DNA of 64,000 nt, from contig NZ_CP071462.1 in NCBI RefSeq assembly GCF_017352155.2, positions 1,488,001 through 1,552,000 on the forward strand, given 5' to 3'. Within the stretch, counting starts at the first letter, position 1. Each line of letters starts with the position of its first letter. Shown here piece by piece: positions 25,542 to 33,604 of the stretch. The stretch is from Haloterrigena alkaliphila. GTDB taxonomy: Archaea > Halobacteriota > Halobacteria > Halobacteriales > Natrialbaceae. The notes beneath the pieces were generated by a model. It was not told the origin of the DNA and searched no databases. It saw only the letters and a program-made list of their open reading frames with translations. The position numbers were made by a program, and so were the translations under genes.

Positions 25542-26408
25542 ATGCCACGGGCGATACGAGACGGCGTGTCGATCTACTACGAGCGCGACGAGAGCGAGGA
25601 CGGCGGAACGCCGGTCGTCTTCGTGCAGGGACTGGGCTACGGCCGCTGGATGTGGCGCTGGCAGCGCGAGGCCGTCGGCGACCGCTACGACGTCGTCGCC
25701 CCCGACAACCGCGGGACGGGCCAATCCGACGCCGGGTTGCCGCCGCTGCTTCCGCGCCTGCCCCGGAAACTCCGCGCGCCGCTCATCTTCAAACTGGCCG
25801 GCTACTCCGTCGGCGGCCTCGCGGCGGACCTCGAGGCCGTCCTCGAGGACGCCGGGATCCGCGAGGCGCACGTCGTCGGCGCGAGCATGGGCGGAATGAT
25901 CGCCCAGCGCTACGCGATCGAGTACTCCCGCGCGAAGACGCTGACGCTGTGCTGTACGAGCCACGGCGGTCCCGACGCCGTCCCGGTCCCCGACGAGACC
26001 CAGGAGTTCATCTTCGACGTTCCCGACGGCGCGAACGAGCGGGAGACGATCCGCCACCGGATGCGTCCGGCCTTCACCGAGCGCTTTACGAACCGCAACC
26101 CCCATCTGATGGACCGGATCATCGAGTGGCGCCTCGAGCAGGACGCCACCGACCCGGCACGGGAGGCTCAAGCCGCGGCCGTGCTGAACTTCGACGTGAG
26201 CGACCGCCTCGAACGGATTCGGGTTCCGACGCTGGTGCTCCACGGGACCGACGACCGCGTCGTCCCGTTCGAGAACGCCCTGCTGCTCGAGGAGGCGATT
26301 CCGGACGCCCGCCTCGAGCGGTTCGAGGGCGGCTCACACCTGTTCTTCATCGAGGACGCCGACGGGGTCAACGAGGAACTGCTGGCGTTTCTCGACGCCA
26401 ACGAGTAG
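25542..26408 (+). CDS. Alpha/beta hydrolase
   Basis: A 288-residue cytoplasmic alpha/beta-hydrolase fold enzyme. The nucleophile elbow is GASMGGM (about residue 113), the oxyanion region is QGLGYGRWMW, the acid is in LHGTDDRVVP (about 235) and the catalytic His is in EGGSHLFF (about 266). It resembles 3-oxoadipate enol-lactone hydrolase/esterase-like members; the substrate is unknown. The ATG at 25542 is used because the signature sequence ISIYYERD-like begins there; the upstream open frame is not coding. It is divergent from priL. Confidence 0.88.
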   Translation: MPRAIRDGVSIYYERDESEDGGTPVVFVQGLGYGRWMWRWQREAVGDRYDVVAPDNRGTGQSDAGLPPLLPRLPRKLRAPLIFKLAGYSVGGLAADLEAVLEDAGIREAHVVGASMGGMIAQRYAIEYSRAKTLTLCCTSHGGPDAVPVPDETQEFIFDVPDGANERETIRHRMRPAFTERFTNRNPHLMDRIIEWRLEQDATDPAREAQAAAVLNFDVSDRLERIRVPTLVLHGTDDRVVPFENALLLEEAIPDARLERFEGGSHLFFIEDADGVNEELLAFLDANE

Positions 26409-26451
26409 CGAGCAGTGCGACGTGCGCCGCGAGAGGGTCGCGCTCGCGTCG

Positions 26452-26533
26452 GTCGGAGGGGAGGAGTCGGGGGCGCGTCAGTCGGAGGGGAGGAGTCGGG
26501 GGCGCGTCAGTCGGAGCTATCGGGGGCGCGTCA
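26452..26533. repeat. 29-bp tandem repeat (2.8 copies)
   Basis: Two identical 29-bp units (26452-26480, 26481-26509) and a third 24-bp unit lacking part of the middle. Each starts GTCGGAG and ends GGGGGCGCGTCA. Located between a hydrolase and a convergent HalOD1 gene. Confidence 0.85.
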
Positions 26534-26555
26534 GCGGGGGGACGGAACCGGGGAA

Positions 26556-26876
26556 CTACTCGAGGTCGGGGTTCGTCGCGATCGAGGAGGGTTGGATCAG
26601 GATTCGCCCGCCGCTCCGGACGCCGACGTCGAACCCCTCGTAGGCGAACCAGAGCTGGTGGGTCCCGGCGTCCGTGCGGCGGGCGTGCTCGACCAGCGCG
26701 TCGAGCGCGTCGGGATCGACCGCCTCGTAGAGGGGCGCGAGGTCGGCCGGTCGCGCGTCGACGAGGGTGGCGACCGCCGTCAGGACGGCTTCGCTGGCCC
26801 GCTCGCCGGCGTCCGGGTCGAACGTGGCGACGTAGTCCACGTCGCCCGCATCGGCGGGGTCGTCTTCGGAGGGCAT
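26556..26876 (-). CDS. HalOD1 output-domain protein
   Basis: A 106-residue second stand-alone HalOD1 protein in the window (core VATLVDARPADLAPLYEAVD and HQLWFAYEGFDVGV). Its length and layout match the copy at 21578-21889. Such proteins are thought to be signal outputs or adaptors; a partner is not evident. A very AT-rich stretch, TACTATATAGTAATTTTAAG at 26916-26935, lies upstream and probably contains its TATA box. Confidence 0.8.
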   Translation of the reverse strand: MPSEDDPADAGDVDYVATFDPDAGERASEAVLTAVATLVDARPADLAPLYEAVDPDALDALVEHARRTDAGTHQLWFAYEGFDVGVRSGGRILIQPSSIATNPDLE

Positions 26877-27037
26877 ACCATCCGTTACTGTGAGCGAACC
26901 GGTAGGTTGTCCCCTTACTATATAGTAATTTTAAGTAATAGATGAGACACTCGGCCGACCGCGGGTCGCCGTCGGTGGGGATAACCGTTCGATCGCCGGA
27001 CGAAGACTCGACCGACCGGAAACCGAGACGCGCTCCG

Positions 27038-27781
27038 TCAGTCGCTCTGGATGCGCGGCGCGAGCATGTAGGTGACCTGCCCCTGCCCCTCCGCGAAGCC
27101 GAAGTAGATCTTGACCGGGAACTCCTCGCCGAGGTGGAGCGTGACTTCCGTATCCGAGGGAATGGCCTTGTTCATGTCCTTCAGGTAATCCAGCGAGAAC
27201 AGCGAGTGGGCGGGGCCGACCTGCAGGTCGATCAGGTCCTCAGCCGTGAGTTCTAGGTGGACGTCGTCGGTGTCGCCCTCCGCGTCGACGTAGAAGAACT
27301 CGTCGGCCTCGTCGACGCCCAGCGCGATGTGGTCCGAGACCATGTCGGCGGCCTTCACCGAGCGGTTGACGTCCTTCCCCTCGAGGATGACCTCCGCGGG
27401 CAGGTCCAGATCCGGAATGTCGGGCTCCTGGCGGATCGAGTCGGGGTCGATCAGCGCTAGCGTGTACTCGAGGCCGTCGATCTGGATGTGGAGTTTCCGC
27501 GTCTCTTCGTCGAGTTCGAGCTGGACGAGCTGGCCGGACTCGGCCATGCCCGCGATGTCTTCGAGCCGCGAGAGGTCGACGCCGATCAGCCCGCCGTCGG
27601 CCTCGTAGGATTCGAACGACGACGCGTCGAGCGAGAGGTCGACCATGCCGACGTTGGCGGGGTCGACGGCCCGGATCTCGAGGCCGTCCTCCTCGAGGTG
27701 GATCTTGCACTCGTCGACCAGCACGCTGATCGAATCGAGCGCGCTGGTGAGTGTTTCCGCGCTCACGATGGCCTTGAACAT
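27038..27781 (-). CDS. pcn: DNA polymerase sliding clamp (PCNA)
   Basis: A 247-residue ring-forming processivity factor with the two tandem PCNA domains. It starts [17 protein letters not shown] and contains [20 protein letters not shown] and the interdomain connector [17 protein letters not shown]. The C-terminus MLAPRIQSD carries the usual LAPR element. The ATG at 27781 gives exactly the usual length; an in-frame ATG nine codons upstream (MATVRSTAY) is not needed. The acidic surface is typical of Haloferax-type PCNA. Confidence 0.97.
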   Translation of the reverse strand: MFKAIVSAETLTSALDSISVLVDECKIHLEEDGLEIRAVDPANVGMVDLSLDASSFESYEADGGLIGVDLSRLEDIAGMAESGQLVQLELDEETRKLHIQIDGLEYTLALIDPDSIRQEPDIPDLDLPAEVILEGKDVNRSVKAADMVSDHIALGVDEADEFFYVDAEGDTDDVHLELTAEDLIDLQVGPAHSLFSLDYLKDMNKAIPSDTEVTLHLGEEFPVKIYFGFAEGQGQVTYMLAPRIQSD

Positions 27782-28239
27782 ATACGCCGTGCTACGGACG
27801 GTTGCCATAAAAAGCCACCCTTTACGCGTGGCTGGGCCGCCGCCGCCGGCCCGATTTCGAGGTGCGTCGGCAGGTCCGGCGGCGGTGCCGGGAACGCGGC
27901 TCCGACCGCGAGATTTCGGTCAGTACTCCTCGCGTAATCGGATCGCGTCGTCGGTGAGCTCTCGGTTCGCGTAGGTTCGTCCACCGTTCGGCGGGATAAC
28001 TGCTGGCCCGGATTAAGCAAACCCGTAGAGTTTGCGATGTTCGACGAGTCAACGACCGAACGAGCGAAGCGACGCGAAGACGTGGACTCAACGGAAGACT
28101 TCGTCTTCCGAGCCTTTGCTCGCGGTGCTCGCAAAGACGTCGGGAGTTCGCAACCGAGACGGCGATCGACTCGCAGACGGGCCGACGCCTCGAGACGTCG
28201 ATCCCGGGATTGTGGATGCTCGAGCGCCGGATATCCCGC
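27782..28239. other. Gene-free region with hairpins upstream of pcn
   Basis: 458 bp without a credible gene. Inverted repeats are GCAAAC/GTTTGC near 28017-28035; CGGAAGAC-TTC-GTCTTCCG at 28092-28110, with the same 3-nt TTC loop as the array at 22 kb; and CTTTGC/GCAAAG at about 28114-28136. The first 130 bp upstream of pcn probably hold its promoter. Confidence 0.55.
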
Positions 28240-28416
28240 TCAAGACTCGATCTTCTCGACGATCTTCGTCGCCTGTTCCTCGGCTTTGTCTTCGCCGACC
28301 GACTTCTCGATCAGGACGCTCGTGACTTCCCAGTCGTCCTCGCCCTCGGCCGTGCCGGTCCGGACTTCGCTGCCCTCCGAGACCGACTCTCGAGCGAACC
28401 GCGCGATCCGCGTCAG
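28240..28416 (-). CDS. Small acidic protein, apparent CTG start overlapping wecB stop
   Basis: 58 codons: T-R-I-A-R-F-A-R-E-S-V then EGSEVRTGTAEGEDDWEVTS and a helical C-terminus (EEQATKIVEKIES). The composition is typical of a real haloarchaeal protein and unlike an antisense or random frame. No ATG, GTG or TTG exists at the N-terminus. The plausible initiator is CTG at 28416-28414, which overlaps the wecB stop as CTGA, the same geometry as the common ATGA overlap. Either a rare CTG start is used or the original ATG has mutated. Function and family are unknown; it should be co-transcribed with wecB. Confidence 0.5.
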   Translation of the reverse strand: MTRIARFARESVSEGSEVRTGTAEGEDDWEVTSVLIEKSVGEDKAEEQATKIVEKIES

Positions 28417-29525
28417 TCGCCGGCCGCGGACTCGAGTTCCGCCTCCGACGCGCCGTCCCCGTCGATTCGCTCCTTCAGAATTTCGGCGATCCGGCGGCTC
28501 GCGGTGCCGTCGCCGTAGGGGTTCGGCGACGTCTCGGGCGTCCGCTCGTCGGTCAGAGCCGCGCGGATGCGCTCGGTGTCGGTGCCGACGAGTTCGTTCC
28601 AGCCGGCGTCGACGGTCTCGGTCCACTCGGTCTCCTCGCGGAGCGTGACGCAGGGCGTCTCGAGGAAGAACGCCTCCTTCTGGACGCCGCCGGAGTCCGT
28701 GACGACCCGGTCGGCGGTGTCGAGCAGGCGCACGAAGTCCAGATAGCCCAGCGGTTCGACGATCTCGAGGGCGTCGTCGGCCCGCTCCCGGAGGCCGTAC
28801 TCCTCGAGGGCCTCGACGGTCCGCGGGTGGGCGGGGAAGACGATCGGCTTCTGGGCGTCCTCGAGGCCCGCGAGGATCGACTCGAGGTTCTCGCGGCGGT
28901 CGGTGTTGCTCTGGCGGTGGACCGTCGCGAGGATGAATTCGCCCGCCTCGACGCCGAGATCGTCGAGGACCGTCGAGATGTTCGCGACCCGGTCTCGGAC
29001 CGCCAGCACGCTGTCGTACATCACGTCGCCGGTCCAGTAGACGCCGTCGGTGATCCCCTCGCTCGCGAGGGCGTCGACGGCGCTCTCGCTGGGGGGAAAA
29101 CACAGATCCGAGGCGTGGTCGGTCAGCACCCGGTTGATCTCCTCGGGCATGTCGCGGTTGTGGCTGCGCAGGCCGGCCTCGACGTGGGCGACGACGGTGT
29201 CGCACTTCGAGCCGACGATGGCCCCCGCCAGCGTCGAGTTCGTGTCGCCGTAGAGCAGGATCACGTCGGGGTCGGTCTCCTCGACGATGGGTTCGATCTC
29301 CGCGATCATCTTCGCCGTCTGCCGGCCGTGGGTGTCCGACTTGACGCCGAGGTTGAAATCGGGTTCGGGGATGCCCAGTTCCTCGAAGAAGACGGCCGAC
29401 ATCTCCTCGTCGTAGTGCTGGCCGGTGTGAACCAGAACCTCCTCGCCGACCTCCCGGATCGCGTCCGAGACGACCGCGGCCTTGACGAACTGGGGCCGGG
29501 CGCCGACGATCGAACAGACCCGCAT
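28413..29525 (-). CDS. wecB: UDP-N-acetylglucosamine 2-epimerase (non-hydrolysing)
   Basis: A 370-residue enzyme interconverting UDP-GlcNAc and UDP-ManNAc for surface polysaccharides or protein glycans. Family marks: IVGARPQFVKAA at the N-terminus, HTGQHYDEEMS, YGDTNSTLAGA, HVEAGLRS, TVHRQSN and TDSGGVQKEAFFL. Its ATG overlaps the stop of the upstream DUF354 gene (TGATG), and an internal Shine-Dalgarno GGAGGTGA sits 5 nt ahead, indicating translational coupling within an operon. The acidic C-terminus (ASEAELESAAGD) is a halophilic trait. Confidence 0.95.
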   Translation of the reverse strand: MRVCSIVGARPQFVKAAVVSDAIREVGEEVLVHTGQHYDEEMSAVFFEELGIPEPDFNLGVKSDTHGRQTAKMIAEIEPIVEETDPDVILLYGDTNSTLAGAIVGSKCDTVVAHVEAGLRSHNRDMPEEINRVLTDHASDLCFPPSESAVDALASEGITDGVYWTGDVMYDSVLAVRDRVANISTVLDDLGVEAGEFILATVHRQSNTDRRENLESILAGLEDAQKPIVFPAHPRTVEALEEYGLRERADDALEIVEPLGYLDFVRLLDTADRVVTDSGGVQKEAFFLETPCVTLREETEWTETVDAGWNELVGTDTERIRAALTDERTPETSPNPYGDGTASRRIAEILKERIDGDGASEAELESAAGD

Positions 29526-30601
29526 CAGCTCACCTCCGTGGCGCCGGCCGTGGCCTGTTTCGTCCGCTGATCGCCGTAGGAGACGGCGATGTCACAGAGC
29601 AACTCCGTCACGTTGTCGATGTCCTCGACGTACTCGTCGCGTCGCTGCTCCCAGCGGTCGACGGCCGTCTCGTCGGCCAGCAGTTCCTGCGCCTGTTCGA
29701 GGACCGCTTCGAACGACTCGAGGTTCCGGACGAGGCCCGCCTCCTCGAGTTCGATGAAGTTCCCCATGTCCTCCTCGCCGACGAAGGAGTTCGAGCGGAT
29801 CGCCGGCGTCCCCAGCAGCGCGGCCTCGGTCACCATCGTCTGGGTGTCCGCGACCAGCAGGTCGGCCTCGGCCAGCGCGTCGTGCATCCGAGCGGGGTGG
29901 AGGTCGTAGGGTCGGGCCTCGAGGTCGTCGAAGTCGAGGCGCCCGCTCTCGTCGGAGACGAAGACGGTGGCGTGGTCGGCCAGTTCGGAGAGCAGTTCGC
30001 GCCGTTGCTCGATCGAGAACCCCTTCTTTCCGACGTCGTGGTGACCGTTGAACGCGTTGAATCGGACGAGCGCGTAGGGTTCGTCCCGCCCGACGCCCAG
30101 TTCGTCCCGGACCGATTCGTCCGGCTCGAAGACGTCGGGGTGGAGGTAGGCGGTTTCGGTGACGCCCGTGAACTTGTAGTGCTTGTCGCCGAGATCCTTC
30201 CGGAAGGCGCTGGGCGTCAGGATCGCCCGGACGAACGGTCGGGCGACGACGTGGTCGAGCGACGTCTCCGAGTCCAGCACGGCGATCGTCGGCGTCCGCG
30301 TTACCGTGCCGGCGACCGCCGCGTACGGTCCCTTCCCGAAGATCACGTCGGGATCGAACTGACGGGCCTGCCGAACGATCGTGTAGAGGTGGGAGGGCAG
30401 TTCCCAGGCCAGCGAGTGCAGCGACTCGCTGCGCTCGCCGTAGATCACGTAGGGGAGATCGGCGGCCTCCAGGAGCGCCTCCGTCACCTCGTCGTCTCTG
30501 GCGAGAACGAGAACGTCGTGGCCCTGGTCCTCGAGTCGCGTTACCGCGTGTTTGTACATGTGAACGTGGGCCGGCGTATTGTTGAAGATGAGCGCCTTCA
30601 T
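29525..30601 (-). CDS. DUF354 family protein, glycosyltransferase-like
   Basis: A 358-residue protein of the archaeal/bacterial DUF354 group, which has a GT-B-like fold similar to UDP-GlcNAc epimerases and glycosyltransferases. Features are FNNTPAHVHMYKH at the N-terminus, FGKGPYAAVAGT, and TQTMVTEAALLGTPAIRSNS, the equivalent of the nucleotide-sugar binding helix. It is the first gene of an operon with wecB (overlap TGATG), so a role in making or transferring a surface sugar is likely. Two ATGs six bases apart (30607, 30601) are possible; the second is used because the beta strand KALIFNN follows directly. Confidence 0.85.
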   Translation of the reverse strand: MKALIFNNTPAHVHMYKHAVTRLEDQGHDVLVLARDDEVTEALLEAADLPYVIYGERSESLHSLAWELPSHLYTIVRQARQFDPDVIFGKGPYAAVAGTVTRTPTIAVLDSETSLDHVVARPFVRAILTPSAFRKDLGDKHYKFTGVTETAYLHPDVFEPDESVRDELGVGRDEPYALVRFNAFNGHHDVGKKGFSIEQRRELLSELADHATVFVSDESGRLDFDDLEARPYDLHPARMHDALAEADLLVADTQTMVTEAALLGTPAIRSNSFVGEEDMGNFIELEEAGLVRNLESFEAVLEQAQELLADETAVDRWEQRRDEYVEDIDNVTELLCDIAVSYGDQRTKQATAGATEVS

Positions 30602-30864
30602 GGTCACCGTAGCTGATAGTTACACGAAATTCGATATGTGACATCGTTATTCGTTCTGTAACCCGCATCCATGAGGGGGGCCTCGTCGATCAGTGACCCA
30701 TTTCCGTTCCCGGACACAGTTTAACCGGTTGAAAACGATCGAAACCGTCGACCTGTAGTGTCGGATCGGCGACCGTCGCGCGATTCGACCACGACCCGAT
30801 CACGGCCCTCGTCCGTACGGCTGCAGACACGAACGGCTTCCTACGGGCCCCCTAACCTCGAGGA

Positions 30865-31089
30865 GTGAGTCCGACCTCTACCAGCGACGACGTCGGCAAA
30901 GCCGTCGAAACGGCCGCGGGCGACCGAATCGGCGCCGTCGCCGACGTCGACCCGGAGACCGCCTACGAGGAACCGGCGCCAGACGCCGGCGACTCGACCC
31001 GGGCCGTCTTCGAGCGGGGCGGTGACACCGAGACGGCCCCGCTGGCCGATGACGTCGTGAGCGAGCGAACCGGCGACTCGAGCGGGTAA
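30865..31089 (+). CDS. Small PRC-barrel-like acidic protein
   Basis: A 74-residue protein with a segment DDVGKAVETAAGDRIGAVADV that matches the first strands of a PRC-barrel, then an acidic, low-complexity tail. The start is a GTG at 30865. Haloarchaea carry many such short PRC-barrel-like proteins of unknown role. It stands alone between the wecB operon promoter region and the toxin-antitoxin pair. Confidence 0.6.
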   Translation: MSPTSTSDDVGKAVETAAGDRIGAVADVDPETAYEEPAPDAGDSTRAVFERGGDTETAPLADDVVSERTGDSSG

Positions 31090-31163
31090 GACGACTCCGA
31101 CAACTCTTCTCCCGGCCTGTTGTGACTACAACTGAACGCGTCCTGCTGATCGAGGACGCTGAT

Positions 31164-31652
31164 TCAGTCGCCCAGTTCTCGGAGCTTCTTCTGCACCTGC
31201 GCGTATACGTTCGGGTGCAGGTTCATTCCTTCGTCCACGAGGTCGTACAGGATATCGGTCGCCTCGTCCGCCGTCAACTCACCGTCTTTCGTACAACTGA
31301 GCAACAGCGTCGTCACCCACCAACATTCGACGCCGTGACTCCGAGCGACCTCGATCAGCCCCTTGTCGTTCGCGAGAAGGATCTCCTCGTCGGCCTCCGC
31401 TAGCAGGATCACCGACGCGTCGGCCACCGCAATTCCCTCCATCGTCGCCACTTCGTCGGCTGCGTCCGGCGTTCGGTGAACGGCGACGTCCGACAGAAAC
31501 TCGTCGAGCGCCGCGGCACCACGCTTTCCCTCCGTAAGGACTTTCTCCCGAACGTCTTCTGTCGTTCGAATATCGTCGAAGGCGGTTGAGACGAGGTCGA
31601 GCCGCCCGATCCACGCGAGCGGAATCAGCGCGGAGGAATCGACGACGACCAT
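31164..31652 (-). CDS. PIN-domain ribonuclease, probable toxin of a VapBC-type pair
   Basis: A 162-residue PIN domain. Likely metal-binding acidic residues are Asp5 (MVVVDSSALI), Glu36 (VREKVL), Asp78 (VADAS) and Asp96 (LANDKGL). PIN toxins cleave RNA when free of antitoxin. The C-terminal about 45 residues (GELTADEATDILYDLVDEG) form a helical addition seen in longer archaeal PIN proteins. The start codon overlaps the antitoxin stop (TGATG), so the two are translationally coupled. Confidence 0.85.
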   Translation of the reverse strand: MVVVDSSALIPLAWIGRLDLVSTAFDDIRTTEDVREKVLTEGKRGAAALDEFLSDVAVHRTPDAADEVATMEGIAVADASVILLAEADEEILLANDKGLIEVARSHGVECWWVTTLLLSCTKDGELTADEATDILYDLVDEGMNLHPNVYAQVQKKLRELGD

Positions 31653-31945
31653 CAGATGCGATCGAGATCGCGTTCGAGGTCGTCCGTCGTGTACCCGACG
31701 TCGATCCCCTCTTCGGAGGCGAGAGTCACCATCTCGACGTACGAGACGTCCGCCAGCTCCGCTGCCTTCCGCAGCGTGATGCGGTGGTCACGGAGCTGAT
31801 CGAGTGCCCGCTCCTCGCGCCAGTCGGCGAGGCCCTGTCGGATCAGGCGCCGAAGCACCTCCGACCGATCGGCGCTCCACTCCGTCTCGAGTTCGGCGAG
31901 GGCCTCCTCGTCGTCCTCCGGAATGCGCGTGGTGACCGTTTTCAT
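31652..31945 (-). CDS. Ribbon-helix-helix antitoxin, partner of the PIN protein
   Basis: 97 residues. About 2-42 are a ribbon-helix-helix DNA-binding domain (TVTTRIPEDDEEALAELE, then DRSEVLRRLIRQGL). About 50-90 carry a second helical element (TLRKAAELADVSYVEMVTLA) like UPF0175-type antitoxins, then an acidic tail. It precedes and overlaps the PIN gene. A direct repeat directly in front of its ATG is a likely autoregulatory site. Confidence 0.85.
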   Translation of the reverse strand: MKTVTTRIPEDDEEALAELETEWSADRSEVLRRLIRQGLADWREERALDQLRDHRITLRKAAELADVSYVEMVTLASEEGIDVGYTTDDLERDLDRI

Positions 31946-31969
31946 CGTTACGATCGACTACGTTACGAT
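31946..31969. promoter_or_regulatory. Putative operator of the toxin-antitoxin pair
   Basis: Two direct copies of ATCGTAACG (minus-strand sense; 31946-31954 and 31961-31969) with a 15-bp period. The nearer one is joined to the start codon as ATCGTAACG-ATG. Ribbon-helix-helix antitoxins commonly bind tandem short repeats; binding here is inference. Confidence 0.45.
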
Positions 31970-32155
31970 ACGCAATAGATGTAACGGGTAGCCGTCCCCC
32001 GTTTGAGTACTGTGATGGTGCGGGTACGCAGTGCTCGACGGCTGACCGATACTATCCGATGTGCCTTTCCGGGTCGGGGGCGTCTCATTCCGTATGAACG
32101 CAGATCCACTGACCGCGCCGACGCGGAACGTGACACGAGGTTCGGTGAGGCACCT

Positions 32156-32941
32156 ATGACGGGGAAAGACGACTACTACAACCGGGCGAAGCAGCAGGGC
32201 TACCGGTCTCGAGCGGCCTACAAGCTCAAACAGCTCGACGACCTCGAGAACGTCATCTCGGGGGGCGACACCGTCGTCGACCTCGGCGCCGCTCCCGGCG
32301 GCTGGCTGCAGGTCGCCGCCGAGAAGGCCGGCCCGCAGGGGTCGGTCATCGGCGTCGACCTCCAGCGGATCAAGGACCTCGAGGACGAGACGCTGAACGA
32401 GCGGATCGAGACGCTCCGCGGCGACATGACCGAGGAGAAGACCCGCGAGCGCGTCACCGACGCCGCCGACGGGCCCGTGGACGCCGTCGTCTCGGACATG
32501 GCGCCCAACATGTCCGGCGAGTACTCGCTGGACCAGGCCCGCTCGCTCCACCTCGCGCGGCAGGCCTTCGAGACCGCACTCGAGTTGCTCGACACCGGCG
32601 GCAACTTCGTCGTGAAGGTCTTCGAGGGGCCGGACGTCGACGACCTCCGGGCGGATATCGAGGACGAGTTCCAGTACGTCCGCGCGACCGCTCCGAAGGC
32701 CAGTCGCGACGAGTCCTCCGAGATCTACCTCATCGGGAAGGGGCGGCTCACCGCCCCCGTGCGGCCGGGCGACGAACTCGAGGTCGAGATCGTCGACGTC
32801 GGCAGCGAGGGCGACGGCATCGCGAGCGTCGACGGCTACCGGCTGTTCGTCCCCGACACCGAGGAAGGGGAGACCGTCACGGTGCGCGTCGAGGACGTCA
32901 AGCCCAACTTCGGCTTCGCGGAGCGGATCGACCGGGACTGA
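32156..32941 (+). CDS. rlmE: 23S rRNA (uridine-2'-O-)-methyltransferase RlmE/FtsJ with C-terminal TRAM domain
   Basis: A 261-residue SAM-dependent rRNA 2'-O-methyltransferase. The SAM motif is VVDLGAAPGGWLQV (about residue 40). The catalytic K-D-K-E set is visible in SRAAYKL, VSDMAPNMSG and FVVKVFEG plus a downstream Glu. Residues about 200-258 are a TRAM RNA-binding domain (EVEIVDVGSEGDGIASVDGY), the usual archaeal fusion. The ATG at 32156 (MTGKDDYYNRAK) is the family start; an upstream in-frame extension is spurious. Confidence 0.95.
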   Translation: MTGKDDYYNRAKQQGYRSRAAYKLKQLDDLENVISGGDTVVDLGAAPGGWLQVAAEKAGPQGSVIGVDLQRIKDLEDETLNERIETLRGDMTEEKTRERVTDAADGPVDAVVSDMAPNMSGEYSLDQARSLHLARQAFETALELLDTGGNFVVKVFEGPDVDDLRADIEDEFQYVRATAPKASRDESSEIYLIGKGRLTAPVRPGDELEVEIVDVGSEGDGIASVDGYRLFVPDTEEGETVTVRVEDVKPNFGFAERIDRD

Positions 32942-33360
32942 GACGGATCGCTGTAACAGCAGTTGTAACGGATTTCTTTGTTCAGAACTGTGATCGGTGC
33001 TGAATTTGGTGATTCGGTAACTACGCGTACCAACATTTTGCTCTGCGCTCCCTCGCTCTGCTCGGTCGCTCGGCAAAATGTTGATTAACAGCACTCCTCC
33101 CTCCCTTGGCTCGCGGCGTTGCCGCTCGCCGTACCGCGGCGCTTCGCGCCGCGCTTTCCGGGTCGGTCGTCGGCCCGCTCGCTCACTCCGTTCGCTCGCG
33201 GTGAGTGTACACTCTTTGGGCTGGACTTACCGTACGTTGCACGCTCAAAACCGAATAACGAAACTGTACTACTATCTACTGGTAAGGGTTTCCCGGCGCA
33301 ACTGCGACCGTCCTGCGGATGCGTCGACACCGATTTCTAGCAGTCTGGCTGACCGGTCGG
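32942..33360. other. Intergenic region carrying a family II repeat
   Basis: No gene. It contains the family II element (33031-33104), a CGCGGCGC-TTC-GCGCCGCG hairpin at 33135-33153, the 17-mer GCTCACTCCGTTCGCTC near 33181-33197, and the 16-mer CTACTATCTACTGGTA at 33269-33284. Confidence 0.6.
33031..33104 (+). repeat. Dispersed non-coding repeat, family II, copy a
   Basis: CAACATTTTGC (33031-33041) and GCAAAATGTTG (33073-33083) form a perfect 11-bp inverted repeat around 31 nt. After 2 nt comes TAACAGCACTCCTCCCTCC (33086-33104), which occurs exactly in reverse orientation at 62118-62100 with the same arrangement. Confidence 0.75.
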
Positions 33361-33537
33361 CTACTCCTCCGTCTCGAGGCGGTCGTGGCGTTCGTCGATC
33401 TCGTCGAGAATATCGAGGGTCTTTCGGATCGACGCGCGGATCGCGTCGCTGCGGTTGACGAACTTGCCGTCGTCGCCGACGTGGTCGTCCAGATCCTCGA
33501 GCAGTTCCTGCGGAATTTCGACGCTGATCTTGGGCAT
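33361..33537 (-). CDS. Ribbon-helix-helix (CopG-like) transcriptional regulator, 58 aa
   Basis: Translated from the ATG at 33537: MPKISVEIPQELLEDLDDHV, then FVNRSDAIRASIRKTLDILD and an acidic tail. This is a minimal ribbon-helix-helix dimeric DNA-binding protein of a type widespread in haloarchaea. It lies 67 bp downstream of the tatCt stop on the same strand. No toxin gene is adjacent, so an antitoxin role is not supported. Confidence 0.85.
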   Translation of the reverse strand: MPKISVEIPQELLEDLDDHVGDDGKFVNRSDAIRASIRKTLDILDEIDERHDRLETEE

Positions 33538-33604
33538 CAGTCTGGGTCGACGTTCGCAGCCACCCCCCTTAAGCCGTCGGCTCGCGGCCCGATCTGCGCC
33601 GCGA

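Noticed and set aside
26452-26533. Tandem repeat considered as a CRISPR array
   Set aside because: No spacers between units and only 2.8 copies.
27782-27808. Longer PCNA start (ATG 27808)
   Set aside because: The clamp normally begins at MFKAIVS and is 247 residues from ATG 27781.
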